From: Strigamia acuminata
Lineage: Eukaryota; Arthropoda; Chilopoda; Geophilomorpha; Linotaeniidae
DNA: 64,000 nt
Direction of reading: 5' to 3'
NCBI GenBank assembly: GCA_949358305.1
Contig: OX442314.1
Coordinates: 61,451,369-61,515,368, forward strand
Made by a program: the position numbers and the translations under genes. Positions 30,831-42,243 of this stretch are shown here, piece by piece (positions within the stretch are counted from its first letter, which is position 1; each line of letters starts with the position of its first letter). Under the pieces are notes generated by a model. It was not told the DNA's origin. It saw nothing but the letters and a program-made list of their open reading frames with translations, and ran no database searches.

Positions 30831-33088
30831 TTTGTAATCCTTGAGTATCCGAGCATAATTCCATGTATTCCTTTGTTGTCAATTTTGCTGTCTCGTATTC
30901 TTTTCTGCACGAAGCAGAGACTTCCGAATTTTCTCAAGTGTCGCAAAGATGGTTTCCGACCATAGTAGAGTTCCATCGGCGTCTTCTCCGAGTTGAGCTT
31001 TGCAATTCTGTTTCTCAGGTAGTTGAACGTGAGGATGGCTTCGCCCCAGAATCTGTGCTCCAATTGCGCATCATAAATGAGAGCCCGCATCCCATTGGCC
31101 AAAGTTTGGTTGAGTCTCTCCGAAACTCCGTTTTGGACTGGTGTGTACGCATTGGTCCTCTCGTGCGCAATCCCTTGTTCCTCGAGATATTGTCCAAACT
31201 TGTTGGAACAAAACTCCATTCCGTTGTCAGTGCGAATAGCAAGAATTGACTTTCCTAGAAGCCGCTCGATTCTCTTCGCATGTTTCCGAAATAAATCAAA
31301 TACTTCGTCCTTTCTCTTCATCAAATAGACGGTAGAGTATCGTGAGTAGTCGTCTGTTATTGTGAGAAAGTACTTATTTCCCGAAAGCGTTTCCGTGCTA
31401 AAAGCTCCGCATACGTCCATGTGCAGAAGTTGAAGTGGTTCCTTTGATCTAATGCCTGGTATGGACTTGTGGGAAACTGCTTTCTTCTTTGCCAAATCAC
31501 AAACGTCGCATTGTGTAATGGGCACGTCCAAAAAAGGTAATCCGACCACGGCCTTGCGTTTGCTCATGTCCTGAACACTTGGAAAATGAATATGCCCTAA
31601 TCGCTCGTGCCAGAGTCTAGCCTCTTCTGGATTTGACCTTTTCTTGCTTGTGTTCGATGGTTCTTCATTTTTCTGCTGGCCGACGTTCGCTTTGTTTGAT
31701 TCCTTCGCCTTTAACTTGTCCAAATCGGGTTTTTGGTCGCTAATCCTGATGTAATACAGTCTGTCTCTCTTCACTCCTTCCATTAACTGCCTTTTCCATT
31801 GCGGATCGTAAATTTTTACCAAACCCGCCCCGATAGCGACTCTGCATCTTGCTTCGTCGATGCACGGCCCCGACATCAAATTCCTACGTAAATCTGGCGC
31901 ATAATAGACCTTCTTGAGCGTAATTGGGATTGTGTCGTTCCCAACTAGACACATTATGCACACATCACCAACTCCTTGTATTTGGATGAGGGTTTTCTTG
32001 TCCGCTTGGCTAATAGTTCCGGTCATTTCTCTAAAATTGTGGAATTGACTTCTCTCCTTGCAGAAGTGTCCAGTGGCGCCGGTGTCGTAGATCCAGCAAT
32101 TGCTGGCTGCACTGCATTGCGAAATCTCCTCTTCGCTCAATTCCGTAAGAAATCCCACGTCCAACATATTCGTGTCAAGTTCCTCGACCGTGTTTGTCTT
32201 CATGTTGGTGTTTGGTGCCAATTGTAATTGCACAGTGCAATCCTTGGCCCAATGTCCGGGTTGGTTACAACGGAAACACGGCCCCCGTCCCGTTGACCCG
32301 GTGCTGTTTCCTCTAAAGTTCGTGTTTCTTCCGCCTCTCCAATTCGATCTTCCCCCTTTCTGTCCCGTGTAATTCGCCTTATTGTTCTGATTGCTGTTCT
32401 TTTGTTGAGTTTTTGTTGAATTGTCGCCGCTTTTAGTAGTTGTCGAGCCTGATCCAGTGCTAAACGCGTCTGTGATCGATCCTTGCCCTGTATCTCGCCT
32501 TTGTTGCGCGAGTTTGCCTTCCTCGGCGACCAATTCGATTTCCACCTTCTCCAAGGTGAAATTGATGTCTTCCCATCTGTAAATCGCTTGAACAATCGAC
32601 TGGTATTCTTGGGGGAGATATCTAATTAATTGAAAAGCCTGGTATAGATCCTCCAATTTGTGTTTGACGTCCGCCAATTTCTTTGCTGCGTTTCGTATCT
32701 TCGCGGCGAAGACCCCAATCGTTTCCGTCGCTGGATCGTACTTCAGGCTAAAAAATTCGTCCAGCAAACGAATTATCCGCGCTCTTGAAACTGGTTCGAA
32801 GTTGGCTTTCAATGTGTTCCAAGCCTTCTTGGCATCGTCGACCCCGCTGAGCAATTCATGATACTGCTCCTCTATCGAGTAGTAAATCATGCTGAACGCC
32901 CTTCCTTGTCGCAACTTGAAGTCCGAGCGGTCCCGCCAAGATGCTCCTGGTGCCAAAGCCTCCTCGGTTCCTTCCGCAAACGCCCAACATCCATGGTGCA
33001 TCAAAAGCACCTTGATCTGCTGTTTCCAGCTGTCGTAATTAAGTCTGTTTAGCAATGTGATTTTGCGCTCTAATTTGTCCGAATCCAT
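30821..33088 (-). CDS. Copia-IV gag-protease-integrase, copy 2
   Basis: Equivalent to 19408-21675, 755 codons, no amino-acid change seen. It carries the same frame change at 30827-30830. Confidence 0.92.
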   Translation of the reverse strand: MDSDKLERKITLLNRLNYDSWKQQIKVLLMHHGCWAFAEGTEEALAPGASWRDRSDFKLRQGRAFSMIYYSIEEQYHELLSGVDDAKKAWNTLKANFEPVSRARIIRLLDEFFSLKYDPATETIGVFAAKIRNAAKKLADVKHKLEDLYQAFQLIRYLPQEYQSIVQAIYRWEDINFTLEKVEIELVAEEGKLAQQRRDTGQGSITDAFSTGSGSTTTKSGDNSTKTQQKNSNQNNKANYTGQKGGRSNWRGGRNTNFRGNSTGSTGRGPCFRCNQPGHWAKDCTVQLQLAPNTNMKTNTVEELDTNMLDVGFLTELSEEEISQCSAASNCWIYDTGATGHFCKERSQFHNFREMTGTISQADKKTLIQIQGVGDVCIMCLVGNDTIPITLKKVYYAPDLRRNLMSGPCIDEARCRVAIGAGLVKIYDPQWKRQLMEGVKRDRLYYIRISDQKPDLDKLKAKESNKANVGQQKNEEPSNTSKKRSNPEEARLWHERLGHIHFPSVQDMSKRKAVVGLPFLDVPITQCDVCDLAKKKAVSHKSIPGIRSKEPLQLLHMDVCGAFSTETLSGNKYFLTITDDYSRYSTVYLMKRKDEVFDLFRKHAKRIERLLGKSILAIRTDNGMEFCSNKFGQYLEEQGIAHERTNAYTPVQNGVSERLNQTLANGMRALIYDAQLEHRFWGEAILTFNYLRNRIAKLNSEKTPMELYYGRKPSLRHLRKFGSLCFVQKRIRDSKIDNKGIHGIMLGYSRITKGL

Positions 33089-34199
33089 TATGAAATTCAA
33101 TGTCCACCGCCCGAAAAATTCCACAAACACACACTAATTCTCTCAAAAACACTTTCAACTACTGGTAATCGCAACGGGGTGCAGTGTTGCGATGTTAGTT
33201 CGCTCTTAGAATTATGTTAGTATATATCCTATCACACACTAAACTAATAATTCAATAATATCGAAAATTATCAAAAATTCGAAATAAATGTTCATGAAAA
33301 ATGGCGTCTTTCCAGTAGTTGTGCGCCGTTTTTCCTTTCTCGTTCACACTTCACGTGTGGTTGGCGAGAAGTACCGTCTTGGTGTCGTTCTCGTACACTG
33401 GTATTGTTCGTAAACATTGTTTTCTCCTCGTAACTCGTTCGCTCGTTTTCCGTCGTTTGAAATTCGTCTTTGTTCACGCCGTCCGTCTTTGTTCACGCCG
33501 TTCCTCGACAATTTCGGTTCACACTTTACGTGTGGTTGACTGGAACAGTCGCCGACGTATTGGATACGTTTCTCCACCGAAATTCCCGCGACGTTAACGA
33601 CACGTATTGCGCCTCGCAATATGGGGACAAATTTCCCCAAAACGAAAAGAGAAATAGTTTAAACAAAAGTTTTACTGTTTGTTTCGAACCCTTATTGTTC
33701 CTGTGTGGTTTGGTGACTGCTTGTTGCTTCCTTGTCTCGAATTTAGTGGCACTAACACAGACTTGCTTCTTCTCCCATGGGCGCCGCCATCTTGGATAAA
33801 TAAAGATGAATCGCCTTGGTGACCTCCAAATGGCAGCTGACTTCCCAAAGTTGCTCCAGATGTTTTTCATCGTTATTGGGGCCCATAACCTTGTTAATTT
33901 GTAGTGCAAACTTACACATATTGTGTATAAATGCAGTGGTGTGAAAAACACCTTTTGTGAGAATAAATAAGCGACATCTTTATGTGTTGAAAGCAGAAAA
34001 GCAAGTGAGTTTTATTATCCAGTCATGTGGCCAGAAAGAACATAAACAGCGCCCCCTTTGGGCAAAATACATAAGCTGCATGTAAACAAACACAGCAGCT
34101 AGTCTTACAAATAATACAGCGCGCAAATAAACAAATATAATAAATACAAAGCGTATCACCGCTTGATGATACGACACAAGTGTACATAAAAGCCTAACA

Positions 34200-35473
34200 A
34201 AAACTCGTATTCGATTCGAAAGCGAATCGAATACAATTTTGCGTTGAAAAAGGACAAAAATCGTATTCGATTCGCTTTCGAATCGAATACGAGTTTTGTC
34301 CTTTTTCAACGCTTGGGAAAAGGACTCGAATGCGCCTCCACGTTGCAATGCGCATTTGTGTAAACGATGATGGAATCCCCTGCTTAAATACTGGCTATCG
34401 CGTCACGTAACAGCAACGTGCCACGTCACGTAATTGCAACGTGCCGCGCTATGCCACACAATGTGCCGCCGCGATAGGCCATTGAACCCGAATGTGTGTG
34501 ATGCGAAACGCGCGAGTACACGCGCGGAGAACGCGCGGCAATGCTAGCAACAGGAGCGCAACTGCCCAAGAAATTGCTCAACAATAAAAGGCACGTGGAA
34601 GCACGTGCCTGAAACAATAGGCACTTCAAATAAAGTTATTGTTAAAAAACGGGCTTGAAAACCAACAATTACACAATAATTAAGGGGCAAGAAATGAACT
34701 TTGCTGCAATGCAAAGTTCTCAAAATACAGAGAAATGAAAGTTACACTTGTATAAAGAATTGACAATGTTTGAAACCAATAAAAACTACAAAAACACACT
34801 TGTAAAAAACCCAAAACAACCCCCAGAATGAATTATTTGACTCAAATTAACCCTAAAACAGTCTTGGAGGTCGTGCAGACGACAGAGTCGGATCGGAAGG
34901 TTGCTAAAACCTGACGCCAAAACTAGCAATGGGACAGCTAGTTAGAAAACAGCTTTTTCATCAATCATGAACGCTGAAAACCTCACCCAGGGGTAGAAAA
35001 TGATGGAGAGAACGTTTTCGCCATCTAAAACGGTCTAAAACGGGTCTAAAATGCCTAAACCGGCGCCTGGAACGTGGCGCAGTTGTTGGGTCAAATATTG
35101 TCAAAAATCAGTGGAAATTTGTCAAATACTGGCAAAAATCTGCTGAAATTTGTCAAAAATTGCCAAATTTTGGCGCAAGTTACGTGAGGTTTGCGCGCAT
35201 CCAACTATGACGAAAAATCCACGCGTGTGCACGCGCGATTTACTGGCGCGTTGGAAGCGTTAAAATAAATTTTTCCAATATCTAACACAATTTGCACCGA
35301 ATTATGGCAATTTTTGACAAATTTACATGGATTTTTGCCAGTATTTGACAAATTTCCACGGATTTTTGACAATATTTGACAAATTCCAGACAAATTTCAG
35401 ACAAATTCCAGACAAATTTCAGACAAATTTCAATTAATTTTAGAAATTTTATGAGAAATTTCAATAAAAGTTT
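34200..35473 (-). repeat. FBX right arm R' outer piece, copy 2
   Basis: Copy of 22787-24060, with C at 35164 where copy 1 has A. Promoter-like TATTTAAG on minus at 34383-34390. Confidence 0.9.
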
Positions 35474-36270
35474 GAGGAATTTCTTATGCTGACGCTAAAA
35501 TGCCAAAAGGAGTCTTAACTCAGAAGAGCACTTTTCCGACCACTTAGGTGTCGGAAAAGCACTTCCAAAGGTCGCAAAACGTGCTCTACGCGTTTTTTGA
35601 CACTAGAACGGTCGAAAACGAGTCTAAAACTGCTAAGCTGGCGCCTGTAACTTGGCGCATTCGCTGGGTCGCTCGAAAATGAGATTCGAGCGAACCGAAA
35701 CCTATGAGAGAAACGCGCCGGCGGAAATATTCGTTTTTACCAATGAATACTTAATAAATCTTCATGGGAATTTAATCCCAATCTACTGTAGGCTTAGGAA
35801 CCTTGAATACCAAATAAAAACAAAGGAGCAAAGGCGGGAAACAAAGAACAAGGGCCCGACGCCCGTAAATCACCAAAATGGCTATCTGCCAGACACGCTA
35901 GTGGCCTTGAGCCACTTATAACTTCGTTTTCGAGGTCGTGGGTCTCGAAAACGACTAAACCGAGTGGTGGGAACGATTCCCCGAGGTCTTTTTAGTCAAT
36001 GTCGCCCAAAACCCGAATCAACAAGCTAACTTTCAACGAGAAACGAAGACTGGAGCCGAATGCGGTGATAAGCGCTCATTCCAGACTCGTGTAAGCGATC
36101 TCTGCTTAAAGCCAGTTGCTCTGAGCAGACGACGCAATCGCTTACCAAGGAAAAAGACGGGTTTATGGGCTCAAAACCCGACGAAACACTTAAACAGGAT
36201 CCAGAAATTACCAAGCGAGTTGGTAAGCTAAACTAAAACTGTAAAATAAGTTGGGGACTTGGTAAAATGC
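35474..36270. repeat. FBX spacer S, cut copy in triplication copy 2
   Basis: Copy of 24061-24857, ending at the second GAGT joint. Confidence 0.92.
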
Positions 36271-37326
36271 GAGTTGTTGCACATCGACCTAATGGGGCCG
36301 ATAAATCCATCAACGTATTCGGACGGGAGCTACACATTGACGATGGTTGACGATTTCAGCCGCAAGATTTTCGTCCGAATCCTACAAACGAAGGCAGAAA
36401 CTTCTCGCATATTACAGGAATTTATTCTTCAACAAAAGCGCCAAAAGGAACATAAATTGAAACGTGTTAGAAGCGACAACGGCGGAGAATTTATAGCCAA
36501 TACGCTGAATGTTTTCTTCAAGAAGAAGGGAATTAAACATGAATTAACCACGCCCCACGCGCCCCAGAGCAACGCCATAGCAGAAAGAGCCAACAGAACC
36601 ATTATGGAGGCAACAAGGACATTGATTTTAGATTCGAAGCTGCCGAAACGTTTTTGGGGCGAGGCGCTGCATGTCGCAGTATTAGGAAGAAATTACTGCA
36701 AGTCGTCCTTCCACGGCAAATCTCCAGAGCAAGTATGGACAGGAAGGACCCCGACAGTTAAGTATTTAAGAAGATTTGGCTGTCAGGCACATGTTCTCAA
36801 AGCAAAAATTCACCAAACCAAGTTGGATTCAAAAACCACATTAGGGATTTTTGTGGGTTATTCTCTCAAACGCAAGGCGTACCGAATATATGTGCCAGAA
36901 GTTTACAAAATATTAGAAGCCAGAAATGTAAGATTTAATGAAGAAATCTTGGGATATAAATTATTATCACAAGCTCAACTCGATGAAGATAAAGAAGACG
37001 AGGTAGACATTGATATTTCGCCCTCAAAACCTCAAGAGGACGATGTTCCACAGCCAGAAAGTGACCCCTCATCCGTATATTCGTCGGCGGAATCCGAGAG
37101 CGAAACGAGTTCGGAAGAAGAGCTCCCGCCCCCGCGGAAAGTGGGACGACCGAAAGGAACAACCAAGGACAACATCGCAGAACGCAAAAGGAAGTTATCC
37201 GAAGCCGAGAAGAACCAAGCAGCGGGGTTTCGGTTTCAGACGTTCGAAGCGTACGCAGGAATCACAACAAAAGAAGCCGAAAGCACACACAGCTTATCTG
37301 GCTTACCAAGCGCCCAAATCTTATAA
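36271..37326 (+). pseudogene. Copia-III integrase remnant, copy 3
   Basis: As copy 2, but with a missense change, LQQKRQKE for LQQERQKE, between the first and second catalytic Asp. Truncated at the breakpoint; no start codon. Confidence 0.92.
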
Positions 37327-38845
37327 AGAAGCCATGACATCTGCGCAAAGAACAAAGTGGCAGCGCGCGATGGATGAAGAAATGGCATCAATGAAAGAAC
37401 ACGAGGTTTGGGAAACTGTAGACTTACCAGAAGACGAGTGTACTGTCAAATCGAAATGGGTCTTTACAATTAAGACAAACAAGCAGAGGAACATTGAACG
37501 GTACAAAGCGCGATTAGTCGCTACAGGTTATTCACAGCGACCCGGCATTGACTTTGACGAGACATATTCACCGGTAATCCGGATGGAAACGCTCAGAATG
37601 CTCATAAATATTGCGGCAAAAATGGGATTAACATTAGAGCAACACGACGTAAAAACTGCTTACTTGCACGGACGGTTGGACAAAGTCATCTTTATGCTAG
37701 AGCCAGAAGGCTACAAGAGTCGGAAAAAACGCAAAGTGTGCAGACTTTTGAAGAGCATCTACGGGCTCAAGCAGAGCGGTAGATGTTGGTTCGAGAAGAT
37801 GGACAAAGAACTCAAGAAATTGGGTTTTCAACAATCGACGTGCGATCCGTGCCTGTATCTTGTTCGCCGAGATGGGGATTTCCTATTTTTGGGTATATAT
37901 GTCGACGATACGGTGACATTGAGCAGCACACCAAAATTCAAGAAAGAATATTTATTGAGATTGACATTAGAAATCGAATTGCTGGATTTAGGCGAGCTAG
38001 CGTTCATCTTAGGTTTAGAAATCGACCAAATGGAGGGAAAGATCCGTTTAAACCAAAACGGATATATCATAAAGATTCTAGAGAAGTATGGCATGGACGC
38101 TTGCAACCCATCCAAGACACCGATGGATGTTAGCCAGGATCTAAATGAGTACAGTGAGAGTCCGAAGGTTGACCCAACCAGATATCAAGAAATGATTGGT
38201 TCACTCTTATACCTGGCGACTGGGTCACGCCCAGATTTGAGTTTTCCAGTTAGTTGCCTTGCGCAATATAGCAAAGACCCGCGTGAAATTCATTGGAATG
38301 CGGTCAAGAGGATCTTCCGGTACATTCAGGGAACCCAAACTCAGGGATTAATTTTCCGCAAAGAAGCAGGAGAATTACATTGTTTCGCGGACGCTTCTTG
38401 GGACGTGACAATGGATTCCAAATCCTACAGCGGGTACATCATCAAAGATGGGTCAGCTCTCCTCAATTGGAGGAGCAGCAAGCAAAGAACCGTCGCGATG
38501 TCAGCCACGGAAAGTGAGCTTAGCGCTCTGAGTGAAAGTTTGAGCGAGCTCATTTGGACCCGCGAACTCCTAGAAGAATTGGACCCAAAGCGGGAGTTTG
38601 GACAGGAAGTCATTTACAATGACAATTCCGCTGCAGTGCAACTGCTGAAAGGCGCAGCGCAAAAATTGCGTACAAAGTTATTAAACCGCAAATCTTTTTT
38701 TATTAGGGAAGAGATCAGAAGCCACAACTTCACGGTGAAGCACATCGCAGGAGAGAACATGCAGGCGGATCTACTCACCAAGAAAATGTCAGGCCCGAAG
38801 ATTGCGAAATGTTTAATGCAGCTTCAAGTCATTGGAGAAGATTGA
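37226..38845 (+). pseudogene. Copia-III RT-RNase H frame, copy 3
   Basis: Same as 14400-16019 by eye; YVDD at 37898-37909. Part of a 5'-truncated element. Confidence 0.92.
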
Positions 38846-39109
38846 TTATTTTTTTATTGTAAGAGTACACGCATTATGGAGGAGAATGTTGAGTGTTATT
38901 GAGTTAATGCGTATACTCAGTATTGTCATGTTTAATTTTGATGCCGACAGAGGTCGCATATTGTAAGTGTACGTCAAGATGACGTTTTTTCTGGGTTCGA
39001 CCTTACTAGGCCGTATTCAATGTCAGATGTAATTGACACGTTGCACCGAATAAATGCACATTGTTAAGTTTTCCTTTAAATCGTCTGGATTATTTAACAC
39101 CAACCAACA

Positions 39110-39695
39110 TATACAACCCGTATACGAGCGAGTGGAAATCATCGACCATCTCGAATGCGACTCGAATACGATTCGAGTACATCTCGAATACATCTCGAAT
39201 ACGAGTCGTACGAGTCAAAGTCCGGAAACGGGTCATCGACTATCTCGAATACGACTCGAATTCGATTCGAATTTGATTCGAATACGAATACGATCAAAAT
39301 ACGAACTCGTAACAACTCGAATACGAATCAAAGTCCGGGAAACAAAAATCATCGACCATCTCATATACGATTCGAATGCGAGTTGAATTCGATTCGAATA
39401 CGATCAAAATACGAACTCGTAACAACTCGAATACGAATCAAAGTCGAGATCGCCTTGAGAAAGGACAAAAATCGTAATCGATTCGAATGCGAGTCAAATA
39501 CGATTTCGCGTTGAAGAAGGGCAAAATTCGCATTCGACTCGAAAGCGAGTCGAATACGATTTCGCGTTGAAGAAGGGCAAAATTCGCATTCGACTCGAAA
39601 GCGAGTCGAATACGATTTTGCGTTGAAGAAGGGAAAAATTCGCATTCGACTCGAAAGCGAGTCGAATACGATTTCGCGTTGAAGAAGGGCAAAAC
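39110..39695 (-). repeat. FBX right arm R' middle piece, copy 3
   Basis: Copy of 16284-16869. Confidence 0.9.
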
Positions 39696-40021
39696 TGTTA
39701 ATTTGTAGTGCAAACTTACACATATTGTGTATAAATGCAGTGGTGTGAAAAACACCTTTTGTGAGAATAAATAAGCGACATCTTTATGTGTTGAAAGCAG
39801 AAAAGCAAGTGAGTTTTATTATCCAGTCATGTGGCCAGAAAGAACATAAACAGCGCCCCCTTTGGGCAAAATACATAAGCTGCATGTAAACAAACACAGC
39901 AGCTAGTCTTACAAATAATACAGCGCGCAAATAAACAAATATAATAAATACAAAGCGTATCACCGCTTGATGATACGACACAAGTGTACATAAAAGCCTA
40001 ACATTCGGCCCCCTCGTATTA

Positions 40022-42243
40022 TCATGCGCTCAGAACATCTAGATTAATCAAAAAGCGATTGCAAAATTGAATTAAGTCCGTCTTATCAACAGACTTGGTG
40101 AAGATGTCGGCGTAATTTGACTTTGTCCCCACATGGATTACTTGAAGATTGTCCCTTTTAACTAATTCTCGTATGAAGTGATACCTAACATCGATATGTT
40201 TGGTTTTTCTGTTTTCGATGTTGGACTTCGTAAAGTCAACCGTGGAGATATTGTCACACAATACTCGGTGGTAAAAACGATTTGCCAAATCAGGGACAAT
40301 TTCGTATAACACTCTCACGATCCAAATGTAGTCTTTGACTGTTTCTGTGAGAGCTACATATTCCGCCTCCATGGTAGACAATGTCACATTCCGCTGTTTG
40401 AATGTCCTCCAGAAGATTGGTGAATTTCCCAATGTTATGAGAGTTCCACCAACGGAAATTCGGTCGTCACGGTTATTGGCATAGTCGGAATCGCTGTATC
40501 CAATAACCTCTATTCGACTGTTTGGAAATAACATCAATCCAAAGCCTTTTGTCGTCCTTAAATAGCTTAATAGGTCCAACAATACTAGCCAATGTTCCCA
40601 ACCAGGATTGGATTGGAATTGACTTAAGATGTTCACTGCATAAGTCATGTCAGGTCTGGTTCTTGATGCTATGAAGGCTAACGATCCAAGTAAACTTCTG
40701 TACGGGATTTTCTCCATGAGTTTAAAATCCTCAATTGTAGCTGGACATTGTTTCTTAGTAAGTACAGTAGACTTGATCATTGGCTGCGACCTGATCTTCA
40801 CTGATTCGAGATGGTTCTGGAATCTCAGCAACACCTTGTTGATGTATGACCTTTGGTGCAAGATCATTTGTTGTTGATGTGCGTAGAACTCAACTCCTAG
40901 CAGCTTCTTGGTTTGTCCCAAAATTACGAGATCAAATTGCGTCTTGATCATATTAAGGACATCCATCGCGTCTTCATGGCGTTTGCCGAAAACTACAATA
41001 TCGTCGACGTAGACGATCAAATACGCGATGTTCTTGAACTTGTAAACGCAGTTACACCAGTCTACGTGTTGGAGACCAAGTTTTAATAAAGTCTCTTCAA
41101 GTTCGATGCCCCACTCTCTTCCAGACTGATGCAGCCCGTAAATTGCTCGTAGCAATTTGCAAACGTAATTTTCCTTGCCGTGATGAACAAATCCTTTGGG
41201 CTGTCGCATATAAACTGTCTTGTGCAGTTTCGCATATAAGTATGCGCACTTGACGTCGGCCTGAATATATGCCCAACCAAGCATGCAGACGAGTAGCGTG
41301 AACATAAAGCGCACGATCGAAAAGTCCACGACAGGTGAGAATGTTTCCTCGTAGGACTCGCCGTAGACTTGTGAAAAGCCCTGCGCCACGAGTCTGGCTT
41401 TATAACGCGCTATTTCTCCCTTATCGTCCTGTTTGACAGTATATATCCACTTGCATCCTATGATTTTTGTGTCGGATGGTGGCGGAACCAACTCCCAAAC
41501 TTCACGCTCGTGCATAGTGTGGATTTCTTCACACATTGCTTGATTCCACTCGTCCTTTTCCGGTAGATTGGCTATTTGTTCAAAACGTGTGGGTATGTTG
41601 ACTTCAAGATGGTTGGCTTCGAAATCAAGAGTTAATTCATCAAAAATGCTCAAGTCGAGATCATCTTGTGTCACATTTGATCCGGAATGCTTCTTCTTCC
41701 TCTTATCTTCGAAAAGGTGTTCGGGGATTCGAAGATTGTGATCCGCACAATAACGTCTCACTTCCGGTATAGACCGTAATTTTGGCTTATCGTGCCCCTC
41801 AATCGTGTACTCGAAGTCCTTTTGTCCAGTTGGCCTTGTCTTTTCGGTCCTTTTCCAAACAAGTGGTGGTATTGTCCGTACTGGATTCAAAGGTGTTTGC
41901 CCAGGTTGTGGTAATATGCCCTGCAATTTTACTCCTGCTTCAGCTCCTGGTTTTGGTCGAAGCTTTTCTTCTGGCAACCTGAACTTCAATTTGACTTGAG
42001 GCAACTCTTCTTCTTCTTTCTTTTTAATTGGTTGCGGCGGAGGTAATGGTGGCCTTACATCTTCGTCAGAATAATATTGACGCTCGTTGTCGTTATCCAA
42101 ATTATCATTTAAGTTGTCAATGAACGTGGTGTATTTTTCAGGAAGGCCCAGCACGCCTTCAACTCCGCGCTTGCTTTCCACAAATTTCACGTCACTTGTT
42201 TCGATGACTTTAGAAAAGTCTGGCAACCAAATTCTATAGCCCC
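40022..42243 (-). CDS. Copia-IV RT-RNase H frame, copy 3
   Basis: Equivalent to 17196-19417, same protein as copy 2 by eye; YVDD at 41000-41011. Confidence 0.92.

Larger units (their letters stand above)
28283..34199 (-). mobile_element. Copia-IV, triplication copy 2
   Basis: Copy of 16870-22786 with LTRs 28283-28590 and 33892-34199, flanked by the same AAAAC duplications. It differs from copy 1 at 29652 (C for T). Confidence 0.95.
36271..39109 (+). mobile_element. Copia-III right part, triplication copy 3
   Basis: Copy of 13445-16283; 3' LTR 38887-39109. It differs at 36436 (A for G). Confidence 0.95.

Noticed and set aside
33344-33951. Frames of 98-141 codons near the Copia-IV LTR
   Set aside because: They fall in the leader and LTR of Copia-IV, cross the LTR boundary and have no protein features.
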